From positions 528,795 to 592,794 of the forward strand of contig NZ_JPEO01000002.1 of NCBI RefSeq assembly GCF_000753795.1: 64,000 bases of DNA. Direction: 5' to 3'. This document shows positions 24,690-34,079 of this stretch, piece by piece. The notes under the pieces were generated by a model. The model was not told the origin of the DNA. It was given only the letters and a program-made list of their open reading frames with translations, and made no database searches. The number at the start of each line of letters is the position of its first letter. The stretch's first letter is position 1. The DNA comes from Shewanella mangrovi. Its GTDB lineage: Bacteria > Pseudomonadota > Gammaproteobacteria > Enterobacterales > Shewanellaceae. Position numbers and translations under genes: made by a program.

Positions 24690-27339
24690 TGTGTGCTCCC
24701 CCCAAGGTTACCGCCACGGTGGACTCAGCAAATTCGCTGTCCAAAATCGCGATTAATTCACCGCGGCAGCTGCCGCAACCGGTACTGCAGCCGGTGAGCT
24801 GCTGCACGCCTTCAATACGGCATTTGCCGGTAAAGCTGTGTGCGACGGTGAGGATTTGCTCACGGGTTACGCCTTTGCAGACGCACACCAGTGGGCTGTC
24901 ACCCGCACGCACTAAGGTTTCAATATCATTGAGTAATTTGGCGCTGACGTTTTGCCCAAGCAGCTTGACCATCGCGTCTTTATCAATCGCAATTCGCAGT
25001 GGTGAGATGAGGATAATCGCGCGGATACGACCACTGCTGAGCTCGCACTGAATGGTCACGCCATCCAGTTGCCAAGTGAGCGCATTACCGCTAGCGAGCG
25101 CTGAGTTTGCTAATGCCAGATGTTGGCAACTGCCCTGCTTTAGTACCTGTTCAAACAGATACAAGGCGCCGCTAATGTTGCCGTTCGCATCCAGCATCGA
25201 TGCTGGCAACTCGCCCCACACCATGGCTTGCTGAAGTTCGCGGCGGCTTTGCAGCGTGACCGGTTGGCCTTTAAAAGCAGGCTGTTTTGAGATCGGATCG
25301 TGGCGGCTATCGAGTAGTTGGTTAACGCTAAAACTGCCTGTCTCGCGGCCAGTCCAATGCATTGCCATAAACAGTTGGTTGGTTTGCAGCGTGTCGTCCG
25401 CCAGCAGTTGCACCAATAACTCGGCACCGTTGGCGTTTTGTAAAGCGACTAACTGCCCCGCTTGCAACTGCTGCGCAGCGATGGTGCTTGAGTGGGCGTA
25501 GACGCATGGTTGCTGCTCATGCGACACCAGTTGCGCTACATGGCCGGTGCGAGTGCGGGTGTGCCACTGATCGCGGCTACGGCCAGAGATCAGCAGCAGT
25601 TGCTCAGAAGTGTCGTGAGTGTCAACTGCCGCGGGCACCACAAAACGGGCGCGACCATCGGCAAACGAGAAGCGACCATCGGCATACAGACGCGGATCAT
25701 GATTGGTGTTTAATGGCCACTGCTGTGGCTTGAATGCGGCATATTCAGCATCACTGAGTGAGGCAAATGCAGAGAGATCTAATTGCTTGTGCGGATAAGC
25801 GTGTTTGACCTTGGCCGAAAGTGCGGCAAATTCGCGGAAGATGTCCGCGCTAGACGCAAACTCAAACCCCGGAAAGCCCATTTTCTGTGCTACGTCGCAA
25901 ACCATTTGCCAATCAGCTTTCGCTTCGCCTTTGCTGGCGATAAACGGGCGTTGGCGAGTGATGCGGCGCTCACAGTTGGTGGTGGTACCCGATTTTTCTG
26001 ACCAGCCTTGGGCTGGCAGTAGTAAGTCCGCCATGCCAGCAGTATCGGTGTCGCCTGTGATATCTGACACCACCACAAATGGGCAAGTCTCGAGCGCCTT
26101 TTGCACTAATTGACTATCGGGCATGGATACCAGCGGATTCGTCGCCATGATCCATACCGCTTTGATTTTTCCATCGGCCATCGCTTGAAACAGCTCCAGC
26201 GCACTCAATCCTGGCTTAGTTGCAATATTGCTGCTTTGCCAGAAGTCAGCCAACAACGCGCGCTCGTCTTCGGCAAAGCCCAGGTGATTGGCGAGCTGCG
26301 TTGCTAAGCCGCCCACTTCGCGGCCACCCATGGCATTTGGCTGTCCGGTCAGCGAAAAGAAACCACAACCCGGTTTACCAATGTCGCCCTTAAGCAGATG
26401 GCAGTTGATAATGGCATTGGTGGTATCTGTCCCATGTACCGATTGATTCACGCCCATGCAGCTGGCGGTGACGACCGATTTTTTATCACGATACAGCGCT
26501 AACAACTCATCGAATTGCGCAGCAGTGATACCGCATTGCGCCAGTACGTCACTTTCGCTTGGCAGCCAATGTTGCAGCTGTGCCAGCGCATCAGTAAGAC
26601 CTTGAGTATGGTCGGCAATATATGCAGTATTTACCGCCGCTGTTTGGCTCAGTTTGTTGAACAGTAGTGAGAACAGCCACAGATCGCTATCAGGGCTGAT
26701 CGCTAGATGCAGATCGGCCTGACGCGCAGTGGCGGTACGACGCGGGTCGATCACCACCAACTTAGTGCCGTGGGATTCACGAGCACGCAAAATACGTTGG
26801 AACAATACCGGATGGGTCCACGCTGTATTGGCACCGACCAACACCACCACATCGGCCAATTCAAAATCTTGATAGCAGCCGGGAACCACATCTTCACCAA
26901 ACGCGCGAATATGAGCACTGACGGCAGACGACATACACAGGCGTGAATTGGTATCCACGTTAGCCGTGCCCCAAAAGCCTTTCGCCAGCTTGTTGGCCAC
27001 ATAATAGTCTTCGGTGAGCAGTTGGCCGGAGAGGTAAAATGCCACTGAATCGGCGCCATGTTCCGCAATCGCCGCGGCAAATTTTTCGGCGATTAGATCG
27101 GTCGCTACATCCCAAGTCAACGAGCTGTTGGCTTTTGCTAAGCGCGGGTAACGCAACGCCTGTGGCAGCGGTAAGGTGTCGAGTAAACGTTCGCCCTTCT
27201 GGCACAAATGGCCAAAGTTAGCGGGATGCTCGGCATCACCTTTGAGTGTCAGTTGTGAAGAGCCATAGTGTGTTGGCTGCGACACAATCATGCCGCAGCC
27301 GACCCCACAATATGCACAGTTAGTTTGAATTTGCTTCAC
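24682..27339 (-). CDS. nasA: Assimilatory nitrate reductase catalytic subunit
   Basis: An 885-residue molybdopterin oxidoreductase reducing nitrate to nitrite in the cytoplasm. The N-terminal [4Fe-4S] motif reads CAYCGVGCGM with the fourth Cys in HLCQKGE; the bis-MGD domains follow (NTNSRLCMSSAV with the Mo-ligand Cys, ATNPLVSMPD, molydopterin-binding fold near 620-740). A C-terminal BFD-like [2Fe-2S] domain (VCVCKGVTREQI, CSTGCGSCRGE) marks the assimilatory type. A longer frame exists with TTG at 27375, but AGGAGG lies six bases before the GTG at 27339, giving the protein start VKQIQTNCAYC. It heads the nas operon. Confidence 0.95.
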   Translation of the reverse strand: MKQIQTNCAYCGVGCGMIVSQPTHYGSSQLTLKGDAEHPANFGHLCQKGERLLDTLPLPQALRYPRLAKANSSLTWDVATDLIAEKFAAAIAEHGADSVAFYLSGQLLTEDYYVANKLAKGFWGTANVDTNSRLCMSSAVSAHIRAFGEDVVPGCYQDFELADVVVLVGANTAWTHPVLFQRILRARESHGTKLVVIDPRRTATARQADLHLAISPDSDLWLFSLLFNKLSQTAAVNTAYIADHTQGLTDALAQLQHWLPSESDVLAQCGITAAQFDELLALYRDKKSVVTASCMGVNQSVHGTDTTNAIINCHLLKGDIGKPGCGFFSLTGQPNAMGGREVGGLATQLANHLGFAEDERALLADFWQSSNIATKPGLSALELFQAMADGKIKAVWIMATNPLVSMPDSQLVQKALETCPFVVVSDITGDTDTAGMADLLLPAQGWSEKSGTTTNCERRITRQRPFIASKGEAKADWQMVCDVAQKMGFPGFEFASSADIFREFAALSAKVKHAYPHKQLDLSAFASLSDAEYAAFKPQQWPLNTNHDPRLYADGRFSFADGRARFVVPAAVDTHDTSEQLLLISGRSRDQWHTRTRTGHVAQLVSHEQQPCVYAHSSTIAAQQLQAGQLVALQNANGAELLVQLLADDTLQTNQLFMAMHWTGRETGSFSVNQLLDSRHDPISKQPAFKGQPVTLQSRRELQQAMVWGELPASMLDANGNISGALYLFEQVLKQGSCQHLALANSALASGNALTWQLDGVTIQCELSSGRIRAIILISPLRIAIDKDAMVKLLGQNVSAKLLNDIETLVRAGDSPLVCVCKGVTREQILTVAHSFTGKCRIEGVQQLTGCSTGCGSCRGELIAILDSEFAESTVAVTLGGAHNA

Positions 27340-27454
27340 CGCGAGCCTCCTCTCTTGATGAAGACTCTTTTGCAACGGTTAGGCCAAAAATTAGACAGCG
27401 CTGATTTATAAGCAATTTTTATAAAATCAGCTGAAGATGATAATTAACTATTGC

Positions 27455-27469
27455 GCAACAAAAGTGCAT
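27455..27469 (-). promoter_or_regulatory. Weak sigma-54-like element upstream of nasA (tentative)
   Basis: On the minus strand ATGCAC-N5-TTGC agrees with TGGCAC-N5-TTGC at 8 of 10 positions with the correct spacing, but one of the -24 GG bases is missing. A second, equally imperfect match lies at 27486-27500. One may be the nasA promoter; both may be chance in this AT-rich region. Confidence 0.22.
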
Positions 27470-27519
27470 TTTTTGCTAGAAACGAACAACTTTGGTGCAA
27501 AATATCCTTATAAATCAAC

Positions 27520-27565
27520 TACCTATAAAGTGGTAGATAACGATTTACATACCTATAAAGAGGTA
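27520..27565 (-). promoter_or_regulatory. Two NarP-type 7-2-7 operators upstream of nasA
   Basis: TACCTATAAAGTGGTA at 27520-27535 and TACCTATAAAGAGGTA at 27550-27565. In both, the two inverted heptamers separated by two bases match the NarL/NarP heptamer consensus TACYNMT on all four arms; the 7-2-7 arrangement is the one NarP requires. Centres are 30 bp apart. They lie 180-225 bp upstream of the nasA start, after the end of the minus-strand lipoprotein gene, so nasA is the only sensible target. Confidence 0.65.
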
Positions 27566-27621
27566 TACATTAAGAGGTAAAGCGATCTATTTTGATACTA
27601 AACCCCAAGATTACCAACAGG

Positions 27622-28773
27622 CTAACGTTGTCGACTCAATGCTTGTAGTTTGGCCATATAACGCTGTCGATTTTCATCACTTACTGCGGTTGCCAGCGCT
27701 TTTTTAAGGGCCTTTTCGGTAGCCTCTAGCTGTCCCTGCTCCCAATGAATCGTGGCGAGTAGCAGATAGGCTTGATGAAAATAGGGATAACGTTCGAGAA
27801 ACTGCCGAATCAAACGCTCTGCCAACACGAAATCTTGTGCATTGACCGCCGCTAATGCCTGTATATAGAGTTCAGCAGGTTGTTCCGGTGCTACCCGAGC
27901 CAATTGTGCTGACAGTTGCGCCGCTAAACTTTGCCTTCCCTGCTTATCTGCAAGATAGCGGTAGTTCATCAGTAAGGTCACATCGCGCGCATCGAGCGAT
28001 AAGCCGTATTGATAAAACTGCTCAGCAGTCGCTTCATCGCCAGCGCGGCGGTGAATAAGTCCCATCAAGGCTACCAGTGGTGTGGATTGTGGTGCTAAGG
28101 CTAATCCTTGCTTGGCCTGCAGATAGGCATGTGTCAGCTTACCTTGCATTAACGCTTCTCCAGCGAGATTGCGATAGAACATCGCTAAAAACTCGTGTTC
28201 AGGCACTACCTTACCGGTGAGTGAATCGCCCGTGGAGAAATAATCGATACTTAAAAAACGACGAGGATTGGGCGATAGCTCTTGCATATTGATGGTATCA
28301 AACAGATAAGCACGCACATGATCTGAATAGGTCGCAATCGACTGCTCCACCTTGAGTAGCACTGGCATATCGTGCAATAACCGAAACCCAATCGGAACCT
28401 TATACGCTTTGGCATAAGCGAACGTGAGCATAGCTAACGTCATGCAGTTCCCTTGATGTTGCGCCATGGCATCTTTGGCAATCAGATTCTGACCTTCGTA
28501 ATTAAAGTCTCCGAGTAAGGTTTGCAGAAATTGACTCAGTTGCTGATATTTGGGTAGCGATGCAATCTCTTTTCGCTCAACAAAGCGTGCTAATAACTGC
28601 AATTGCGCAGGAGTAAGTTGATATAGCGAGGTGACACTGGGCGGCTGCCAACCGCTATCGACAGGACGGAAAAGCTCGTCATTGCCACTCGGCATTGCTA
28701 TAGAAGAATGAGTATTGCTGGTACACGCTGTGGTGAGCAGCACCAGACACAAAAGCGTGATTGCTCGTAACAT
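27622..28773 (-). CDS. Lipoprotein with transglutaminase-like segment and TPR repeats
   Basis: A 383-residue predicted lipoprotein (lipobox LTTAC, Cys about residue 17). Residues about 90-130 contain IAKDAMAQHQGNCMTLAMLTF, where GNC resembles the nucleophile loop of bacterial transglutaminase-like proteins. Residues about 215-380 form TPR-type helical repeats (ALAPQSTPLVALMGLIHRRAG, YLLLATIHWEQGQ). It is probably a periplasmic membrane-anchored scaffold or cysteine peptidase-like protein. Its actual activity is unknown. It stands alone between the nas operon and the cytochrome gene. Confidence 0.75.
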   Translation of the reverse strand: MLRAITLLCLVLLTTACTSNTHSSIAMPSGNDELFRPVDSGWQPPSVTSLYQLTPAQLQLLARFVERKEIASLPKYQQLSQFLQTLLGDFNYEGQNLIAKDAMAQHQGNCMTLAMLTFAYAKAYKVPIGFRLLHDMPVLLKVEQSIATYSDHVRAYLFDTINMQELSPNPRRFLSIDYFSTGDSLTGKVVPEHEFLAMFYRNLAGEALMQGKLTHAYLQAKQGLALAPQSTPLVALMGLIHRRAGDEATAEQFYQYGLSLDARDVTLLMNYRYLADKQGRQSLAAQLSAQLARVAPEQPAELYIQALAAVNAQDFVLAERLIRQFLERYPYFHQAYLLLATIHWEQGQLEATEKALKKALATAVSDENRQRYMAKLQALSRQR

Positions 28774-28855
28774 AAAAGCGCCCTCTTACGAGATGAGCCA
28801 ATGCAAACCACCACATTGTCTCAGCCAGACACTTAATATTAACGATAGCAGATAT

Positions 28856-28882
28856 AAAAAATGCCGGCATAGTTGCCGGCAT
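28856..28882 (-). terminator. Terminator after the tetraheme cytochrome gene
   Basis: The 9-bp perfect stem ATGCCGGCA/TGCCGGCAT with a 4-nt loop (28861-28882) is followed by five T on the minus strand. Confidence 0.88.
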
Positions 28883-28908
28883 TGTTATCTCAAACGAATT
28901 GAGATCTA

Positions 28909-29265
28909 TTATTTACCCAGAATTTTTTCTGGAGTACGGCCGTCGTCGTGACAAGCTTCACAAGTAGGACGTTGACCAACGTTCATATCATGTGGAGCGT
29001 GGCAGTCAGCACATTTCAGCATGCCGTCGTGTGGCTTATGAACAGCGTCCATATCAGCCAGACCACCGTGACAACCTTGGCATTGTTGGAATTCATATTC
29101 GCCATCGGCAGATGGAGAACCATCTTTGTGGCAAGAATCACAACCACCGTTCATTTCAACGTGGAACTCAGCCAGTTTTTGTTCTTCTGCGAAAGCACCA
29201 GTAGACAGCGCCATTGCAGCCAAACCTGCACCAAACAGAGCACCAAGAACTTTTTTGCTCACCAT
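28909..29265 (-). CDS. cctA: Small periplasmic tetraheme cytochrome c (CctA/STC type)
   Basis: A 118-residue protein with a signal peptide (cleavage after AFA, about residue 25) and a mature domain of about 91 residues carrying four CxxCH heme sites: CDSCH, CQGCH, CADCH and CEACH. Additional His residues ([21 protein letters not shown]) can be the distal ligands. This size and order match the Shewanella small tetraheme cytochrome, which shuttles electrons across the periplasm during anaerobic respiration and metal reduction. The ATG at 29265 has GGAGG before it, and the longer frame from 29316 has no signal peptide. Flanked by its own terminator. Confidence 0.93.
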   Translation of the reverse strand: MVSKKVLGALFGAGLAAMALSTGAFAEEQKLAEFHVEMNGGCDSCHKDGSPSADGEYEFQQCQGCHGGLADMDAVHKPHDGMLKCADCHAPHDMNVGQRPTCEACHDDGRTPEKILGK

Positions 29266-29584
29266 ATTTCCTCCGGTAACACAAACTGGCGGGAATTCTT
29301 TTAACAGCAACGACACCCGTCCAGTCTGTTTAATAGCACGACTTTAAATTTATCCTGCCTTACTGCGGCAAGTTACGAAACTAAATATCAGTCAGCGATA
29401 CTTTAACAACTTATAAAAAACCAAAATGTGCGCTAAATCAACTTAATGTCGAATACGAAATTGGATTTACAAAAATTTTAGCTGAGAAAACAGAGGTTAA
29501 CCAGTAATTACATCATTCACTAAATTACAACAAAAAAGAAGGCCAAACCGGCCTTCTTCTCCATTATTTAGCGATTTTTCTCGC
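29266..29584. other. Intergenic region: htpX terminator and cctA promoter
   Basis: About 320 bp. It holds the htpX terminator at 29532-29558 and, nearer cctA, an AT-rich stretch (29340-29520) that must carry the cctA promoter. No clear CRP or Fnr site was found. Confidence 0.4.
29532..29558 (-). terminator. Terminator after htpX
   Basis: The stem AAGAAGGCC/GGCCTTCTT (29536-29544 with 29550-29558) is followed by further T on the minus strand. Confidence 0.88.
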
Positions 29585-30451
29585 TCAAGCAGCGTTGCGT
29601 AGCGCTTGAATACGTTTATCGAGTGGCGGGTGACTCATTAACAATTCCGCCATAGAACGCTTACCGTTAATACCAAATGCAGCCATATTCGAAGGCATCT
29701 CGCCAGTTTCCGGCCCATTCTTTAATCGCTCTAATGCTGCAATCATCTTGCTACGGCCGGCCAACTTGGCTGAACCCGCATCAGCGCGATATTCTCGAAT
29801 GCGCGAGAAGTAAGCCACGATGATTGAGGCCAGAATCCCAAACAGGATCTCTAATACCATAACCACCGCAAAATACGCTAAGCCACTTAAGCCTTCACCC
29901 TCTTCTTCATCACCAGAGAGGAAGTTGCTGATCACGCCAGCGACAACGCGGGCAGCGAAGATCACGAAGGTGTTAACCACCCCTTGGATCAAGGTCAGTG
30001 TCACCATATCACCGTTGGCAACGTGGCTCATTTCATGAGCTAACACGGCTTCAACTTCATCAGCATTCATGCCGTACATTAGTCCAGAACTTACCGCGAC
30101 TAACGAGTTGTTCTTGCTCGGGCCGGTTGCAAAGGCATTCATTTCGGGTGATTGATAGATTGCCACTTCCGGCATTTTGACGCCCGCTTGCTGCGCTTGA
30201 CGCGCAACTGTTTCCAACAACCAGCGTTCGGTGTTATCACGCGGATGAGTGATAACTTGGAGCCCCATTGATTTTTTTGCGATCCATTTAGACATCGCCA
30301 AACTGATAAAGGCACCACCGAAACCAAAGATTGCCGCGAATACCAATAACCCACCCATTGTGCGGGTATTGACGCCCAGCAACGACATCACGATTGATGC
30401 CACTACCAATACGGCCAAGTTGGTTAACAGAAATAGAATTACACGCTTCAT
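29585..30451 (-). CDS. htpX: Membrane zinc metalloprotease HtpX
   Basis: A 288-residue M48 family peptidase for quality control of inner-membrane proteins. Two N-terminal helices ([32 protein letters not shown]), the zinc motif [13 protein letters not shown], two more helices ([14 protein letters not shown] and [19 protein letters not shown]) and the third-ligand region [14 protein letters not shown] are all present. The ATG at 30451 follows AGGAG and gives the standard N-terminus; the frame extends further upstream without homology. It is divergent from pepE. Confidence 0.95.
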   Translation of the reverse strand: MKRVILFLLTNLAVLVVASIVMSLLGVNTRTMGGLLVFAAIFGFGGAFISLAMSKWIAKKSMGLQVITHPRDNTERWLLETVARQAQQAGVKMPEVAIYQSPEMNAFATGPSKNNSLVAVSSGLMYGMNADEVEAVLAHEMSHVANGDMVTLTLIQGVVNTFVIFAARVVAGVISNFLSGDEEEGEGLSGLAYFAVVMVLEILFGILASIIVAYFSRIREYRADAGSAKLAGRSKMIAALERLKNGPETGEMPSNMAAFGINGKRSMAELLMSHPPLDKRIQALRNAA

Positions 30452-30704
30452 ATAAACTCCTGTGGAGAATATTCGCCACGATTTAGTACGCTTTACCAGA
30501 CATAATATGTCCACTTTTTAATAATTCAAGGTCATGCGAATTAAATAATGTTTAACTAATACAAACCTTGCATTTGCGCGCAGTCTAGGCGTTACAACTT
30601 AATCAAAGCTTAATGCTAAGTTGCTGAATAATCGCTGCAGATTGTTGTTGTGAAGTGGCATTTGCTAGTATGGTTAGACCTCTTGACCAGCATGGAGAAT
30701 AATA

Positions 30705-31415
30705 ATGACAGCTAATGCACTTTTATTGAGCAGTTCACGTGCAGGGGACACGCTATATCTCGAACATGCACTGCCGCTTATTGCAGCAATGACCAACCAC
30801 ACTAAGAAATGGTTGTTCATTCCCTATGCCGGTGTCAGCAAACCCTATGAGCAATATTTGGAAACGGTTGCCAGCGCCTTGGCTCCACTGCAACTGGATA
30901 TTTCATCAATCCACCAGCATGGCGATCCAAAACAAGCGATTAAAGATGCCGATGGGATTATTGTCGGCGGCGGCAATACCTTCCATCTGCTGCACGAGCT
31001 TTATCGTTATGATTTGGTGCATCTGATCCGTGAAGAAGTCGCTGCGGGCAAACCCTATATTGGCTGGAGCGCAGGGTCTAATATCGCCGGTCAAAGTATT
31101 CGGACCACCAACGATATGCCGATTATTGAACCGCCGTCATTTACCGCGTTGGGCTTAATACCATTTCAAATTAATCCCCACTACAGTAACGCGACGATTG
31201 CTGGGCATAATGGCGAGTCACGCGCACAACGGATTTTGGAGTTTACCTGTGTTGATCCACTCACGCCGGTACTGGGAATTCAGGAAGGCACGGCGCTAAA
31301 ACTGGACGGCGATAAATTGCAGTTAATTGGCGATTTACCTGCATTTCTGTTCAGTGGTCAGGAACAGGAAATCCCGGTACCTGCAGGCAGTGACCTGTCG
31401 CACATGTTGAGCTGA
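30705..31415 (+). CDS. pepE: Dipeptidase E (alpha-aspartyl dipeptidase)
   Basis: A 236-residue S51 family serine peptidase that cleaves N-terminal Asp dipeptides in the cytoplasm. The nucleophile Ser lies in [10 protein letters not shown] and the glycine-rich [15 protein letters not shown] precedes it; the C-terminal IQEGTAL and the His in INPHYSNA fit the family. The length equals that of known PepE. Single-gene unit with a terminator shared with bioD. Confidence 0.94.
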   Translation: MTANALLLSSSRAGDTLYLEHALPLIAAMTNHTKKWLFIPYAGVSKPYEQYLETVASALAPLQLDISSIHQHGDPKQAIKDADGIIVGGGNTFHLLHELYRYDLVHLIREEVAAGKPYIGWSAGSNIAGQSIRTTNDMPIIEPPSFTALGLIPFQINPHYSNATIAGHNGESRAQRILEFTCVDPLTPVLGIQEGTALKLDGDKLQLIGDLPAFLFSGQEQEIPVPAGSDLSHMLS

Positions 31416-31430
31416 ATTGATTCCCGTGAC

Positions 31431-31457
31431 AAAAAAGCCAGCAGTTGCCGGCTTTTT
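31431..31457. terminator. Bidirectional terminator between pepE and bioD
   Basis: AAAAAGCC pairs with GGCTTTTT, with an inner GCA/TGC pairing across one mismatch. A-run on the left and T-run on the right serve both convergent genes. Confidence 0.75.
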
Positions 31458-31470
31458 AACGTATGCGGAC

Positions 31471-32160
31471 TCAGGCTTTACTGGTCAGCAACGGGGCTAA
31501 ATCCAAATACTCTGCCACGTTGGCGACGGAAAAATCCTCTAAATATGGGACTTCCCCAAGGAAAGGCGCCGCCATCATCTCTTTCAAGCTAATGAGGTTT
31601 TCCTGATATCTTTGCATCTGTGGCCCAGTATTATTGGCAACCCAGCCTGCCACCTGCAGCCCATCTGCCAAAATTGCATCACGTGTTAACAACGCATGAT
31701 TAAGTGCGCCAAGCCGCATATTGACCACGATAATCACCGAGATCCCCAGCGCACTCACCACTTCAGATAAGTAGCGGTTATCCCCCAATGGCAAACGCCA
31801 ACCGCCGGCACCTTCCATCAAGCAGAAATCCGCCACCGAAAACTGGGTAAAATCGAGTGATGACAGAATCGCCTCAGGGCTAATGTCGATTCCACTATCT
31901 TCGGCGGCAACATGTGGCGCAATAGCAGGTTCAAAGGTGAAGGGGTTGATGCGGTCATAGTCGAGTTGCAGGCTGGATTCCGACATCAACAGTTGTGCAT
32001 CACTGTTGCGTAATCCGTCTGCGGTGCGTTCACACCCCGATGCCACAGGTTTAATCCCTAAGGTGCGCATGCCGTGGAACGTGCGCGCCTTATGTAACAG
32101 CGCAGCAGAGACAGCAGTTTTACCACTGTCGGTATCAGTACCAGTCACAAAAAAAATCAT
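31471..32160 (-). CDS. bioD: Dethiobiotin synthetase
   Basis: A 229-residue P-loop enzyme forming dethiobiotin from 7,8-diaminopelargonate, CO2 and ATP. The P-loop GTDTDSGKTAVSAAL is at the N-terminus, KPVASGC follows (about 38), and MEGAGGWRLPL lies near 117. Last gene of the minus-strand bioBFCD operon, 34 bp after bioC. Confidence 0.95.
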   Translation of the reverse strand: MIFFVTGTDTDSGKTAVSAALLHKARTFHGMRTLGIKPVASGCERTADGLRNSDAQLLMSESSLQLDYDRINPFTFEPAIAPHVAAEDSGIDISPEAILSSLDFTQFSVADFCLMEGAGGWRLPLGDNRYLSEVVSALGISVIIVVNMRLGALNHALLTRDAILADGLQVAGWVANNTGPQMQRYQENLISLKEMMAAPFLGEVPYLEDFSVANVAEYLDLAPLLTSKA

Positions 32161-32194
32161 CGGTTCACCTGAAATGAAGTAAATAAGGACGCAG

Positions 32195-32950
32195 TTATTT
32201 CTGTGCCTGTAGATATAAAATTTGGTAGCTCAAGGCTAAACCTTGGGGTTGCCGTAATGCTTGAGCTTGCTGTTCTAACTGTTGCCAATATCGCTTACCG
32301 CGCAAACCAGCATTTGTGGTAACCGATGATGCGCCTACACCTTTAATGGAATAAAGCAAACTACGCAGGTCGTCAAAATAGCAATGATGTTGCTGCTTCG
32401 TGCTGGTCAGCGTTTGCCATGGCTGACCAGCAAACGCCTGCTGCCACATCTCGGCGCTATAAAATGCGCGCTTTTGCAAACCAAGCTCTGTTAGCTCGGG
32501 CAGACTGCCATCCACTACTATTGCAATCGCCAACTGCCCTTGTGGGCGCAGCACCCGATAAGCTTCACCAGCGACCTGTGCCATCGACGCACACCATTGC
32601 AATGCAAGATTGGAGAAGTAGCCATCGAGACTATCGTTCGACAATGGCAGTTGCTGCGCATCGGCACATATTGGCTGATAACATTCATAGCTTTGGCGAA
32701 GTTGACTTAACATTCCTTGCGCTATATCAACCGCTATCACTTGTGTTGGGCTTAAGGCTGAGAAATCAGTGCCTGGCCCCGCGCCGACGTCCAACAGGCG
32801 CTCCACAGTAGGCTTGAGTAACTGTAATAGCTGCGCACGGCTTTGGCGCTGCACGACATCGTGGCTCTGGTAATCACTCGCCGCTTGCGAGAAACGATGT
32901 GCCACCGCATCATAACTGTTCGCGGCAGCTGCTGACTTAAGTATCCCCAT
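32195..32950 (-). CDS. bioC: Malonyl-ACP O-methyltransferase
   Basis: A 251-residue SAM-dependent methyltransferase that makes malonyl-ACP methyl ester to start pimelate synthesis. Motif I reads LLDVGAGPGTDF; the post-I and II regions VIAVDIAQGML and DGYFSNLALQWC are typical of BioC, as is the N-terminal VAHRFSQAASDYQSH. The ATG at 32950 follows GAGGTG and overlaps the bioF end by 14 bp; a longer frame from 33010 lacks support. No bioH occurs in the window, so the esterase is encoded elsewhere. Confidence 0.94.
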   Translation of the reverse strand: MGILKSAAAANSYDAVAHRFSQAASDYQSHDVVQRQSRAQLLQLLKPTVERLLDVGAGPGTDFSALSPTQVIAVDIAQGMLSQLRQSYECYQPICADAQQLPLSNDSLDGYFSNLALQWCASMAQVAGEAYRVLRPQGQLAIAIVVDGSLPELTELGLQKRAFYSAEMWQQAFAGQPWQTLTSTKQQHHCYFDDLRSLLYSIKGVGASSVTTNAGLRGKRYWQQLEQQAQALRQPQGLALSYQILYLQAQK

Positions 32951-34079
32951 TGAACACCTCGGCGATAGCAGCCACCAATTGTTCCACCTGTTCTGCGGTA
33001 TGACGCGCACTCAGGGTAATCCTTAAACGACCACTGCCTTGCGGCACTGTCGGCGGACGAATCGCTCCCACCAGTAGTCCGCGCTGCTCGAGCTGTTTTG
33101 CCACATGCAGCACACGGTCACTTTCACCGATCAGGATTGGCTGAATTGCGGTAAGAGATGGCAGTAGCGGCAACCCAGCAGCTGTCGCTAATTGGCGAAA
33201 TAAGTGGATATTGTGTTGTAAATCTTGCTGCAAATTGCCGCGCTCGGCCAACTGCAGTGCGATGTGCGCCGCAACACAACACGCGGGAGATAACGCCGTG
33301 GAGTAGATATATTCGCGGCTGTTGGCCACCAAAAAATCAATTAATGTCTGGCTCCCGACAATCGCGGCGCCCTGACAACCTAACGTTTTGCCAAACGTAA
33401 TCAGCCGTGCGAATGGCTTAATATTCAAGGTGTCTGTCAGTAAAAAGCCATGGGCATCATCAACAATTAGCGGGCAATTATGTTGCTGACAAAGCGAGTT
33501 TAATTCGGCTAGCGGGGCAACGTCGCCATCCATGCTAAATACCGATTCGGTCAAGACTGCTAAGGGCAATGATGACTCAAAAAGCCGCGCTGCGGCCGTG
33601 ACATCGTTATGTGGGAAACGCTTAAGTTTTACCTTGGCATCACGCAGCCCATCAATCATTGAAGCGTGGATCAGCTTATCAGCCAGCACCACGTCATGTT
33701 CACTAAATAAGCTTTTTAGTAAGGCGGTGTTGGCCGCAAACCCGGAGCTAAACAATAATGCGGCTTCATCACCAGTAGCGGCACATAAGGCTTGCTCCAG
33801 CTGGTAGTGGGCTTGACTGTAGCCGCACACCAAAGGCGAAGCCGTACTGCCGACACCATATTGCTGTGCACCCGCATAGAGCGCGTCAGCAACTTCTTCG
33901 GCAAAGCTCAGCCCCAAATAATCGTTGCTGGCAAAATTGAGCAGTTGTTGCTCCCCAGCGCAGATCATCGCGGCTTGATTGAGTAAAGGGCTGCGCAACT
34001 GACGTTGCCGCAGTAACCCTTGTTGTCTGAGTATTTGTTGCCGCTGCTCAATAAGCTGGAGCAGCTGAGTCGGACTCAC
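32937..34079 (-). CDS. bioF: 8-amino-7-oxononanoate synthase
   Basis: A 380-residue PLP enzyme condensing pimeloyl-ACP/CoA with alanine. It shows the alpha-oxoamine synthase fold: FASNDYLGLSF near 50, SGFAANTALL near 112, IVDDAHGFLL near 205, and the PLP-Lys in ITFGKTLGCQGA near 235. It abuts bioB without a gap and overlaps bioC by 14 bp. Confidence 0.95.
   Translation of the reverse strand: MSPTQLLQLIEQRQQILRQQGLLRQRQLRSPLLNQAAMICAGEQQLLNFASNDYLGLSFAEEVADALYAGAQQYGVGSTASPLVCGYSQAHYQLEQALCAATGDEAALLFSSGFAANTALLKSLFSEHDVVLADKLIHASMIDGLRDAKVKLKRFPHNDVTAAARLFESSLPLAVLTESVFSMDGDVAPLAELNSLCQQHNCPLIVDDAHGFLLTDTLNIKPFARLITFGKTLGCQGAAIVGSQTLIDFLVANSREYIYSTALSPACCVAAHIALQLAERGNLQQDLQHNIHLFRQLATAAGLPLLPSLTAIQPILIGESDRVLHVAKQLEQRGLLVGAIRPPTVPQGSGRLRITLSARHTAEQVEQLVAAIAEVFNGDT

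Noticed and set aside
27339..27375. TTG at 27375 as nasA start
   Set aside because: The strong AGGAGG lies downstream of it and is correctly placed for the GTG at 27339.
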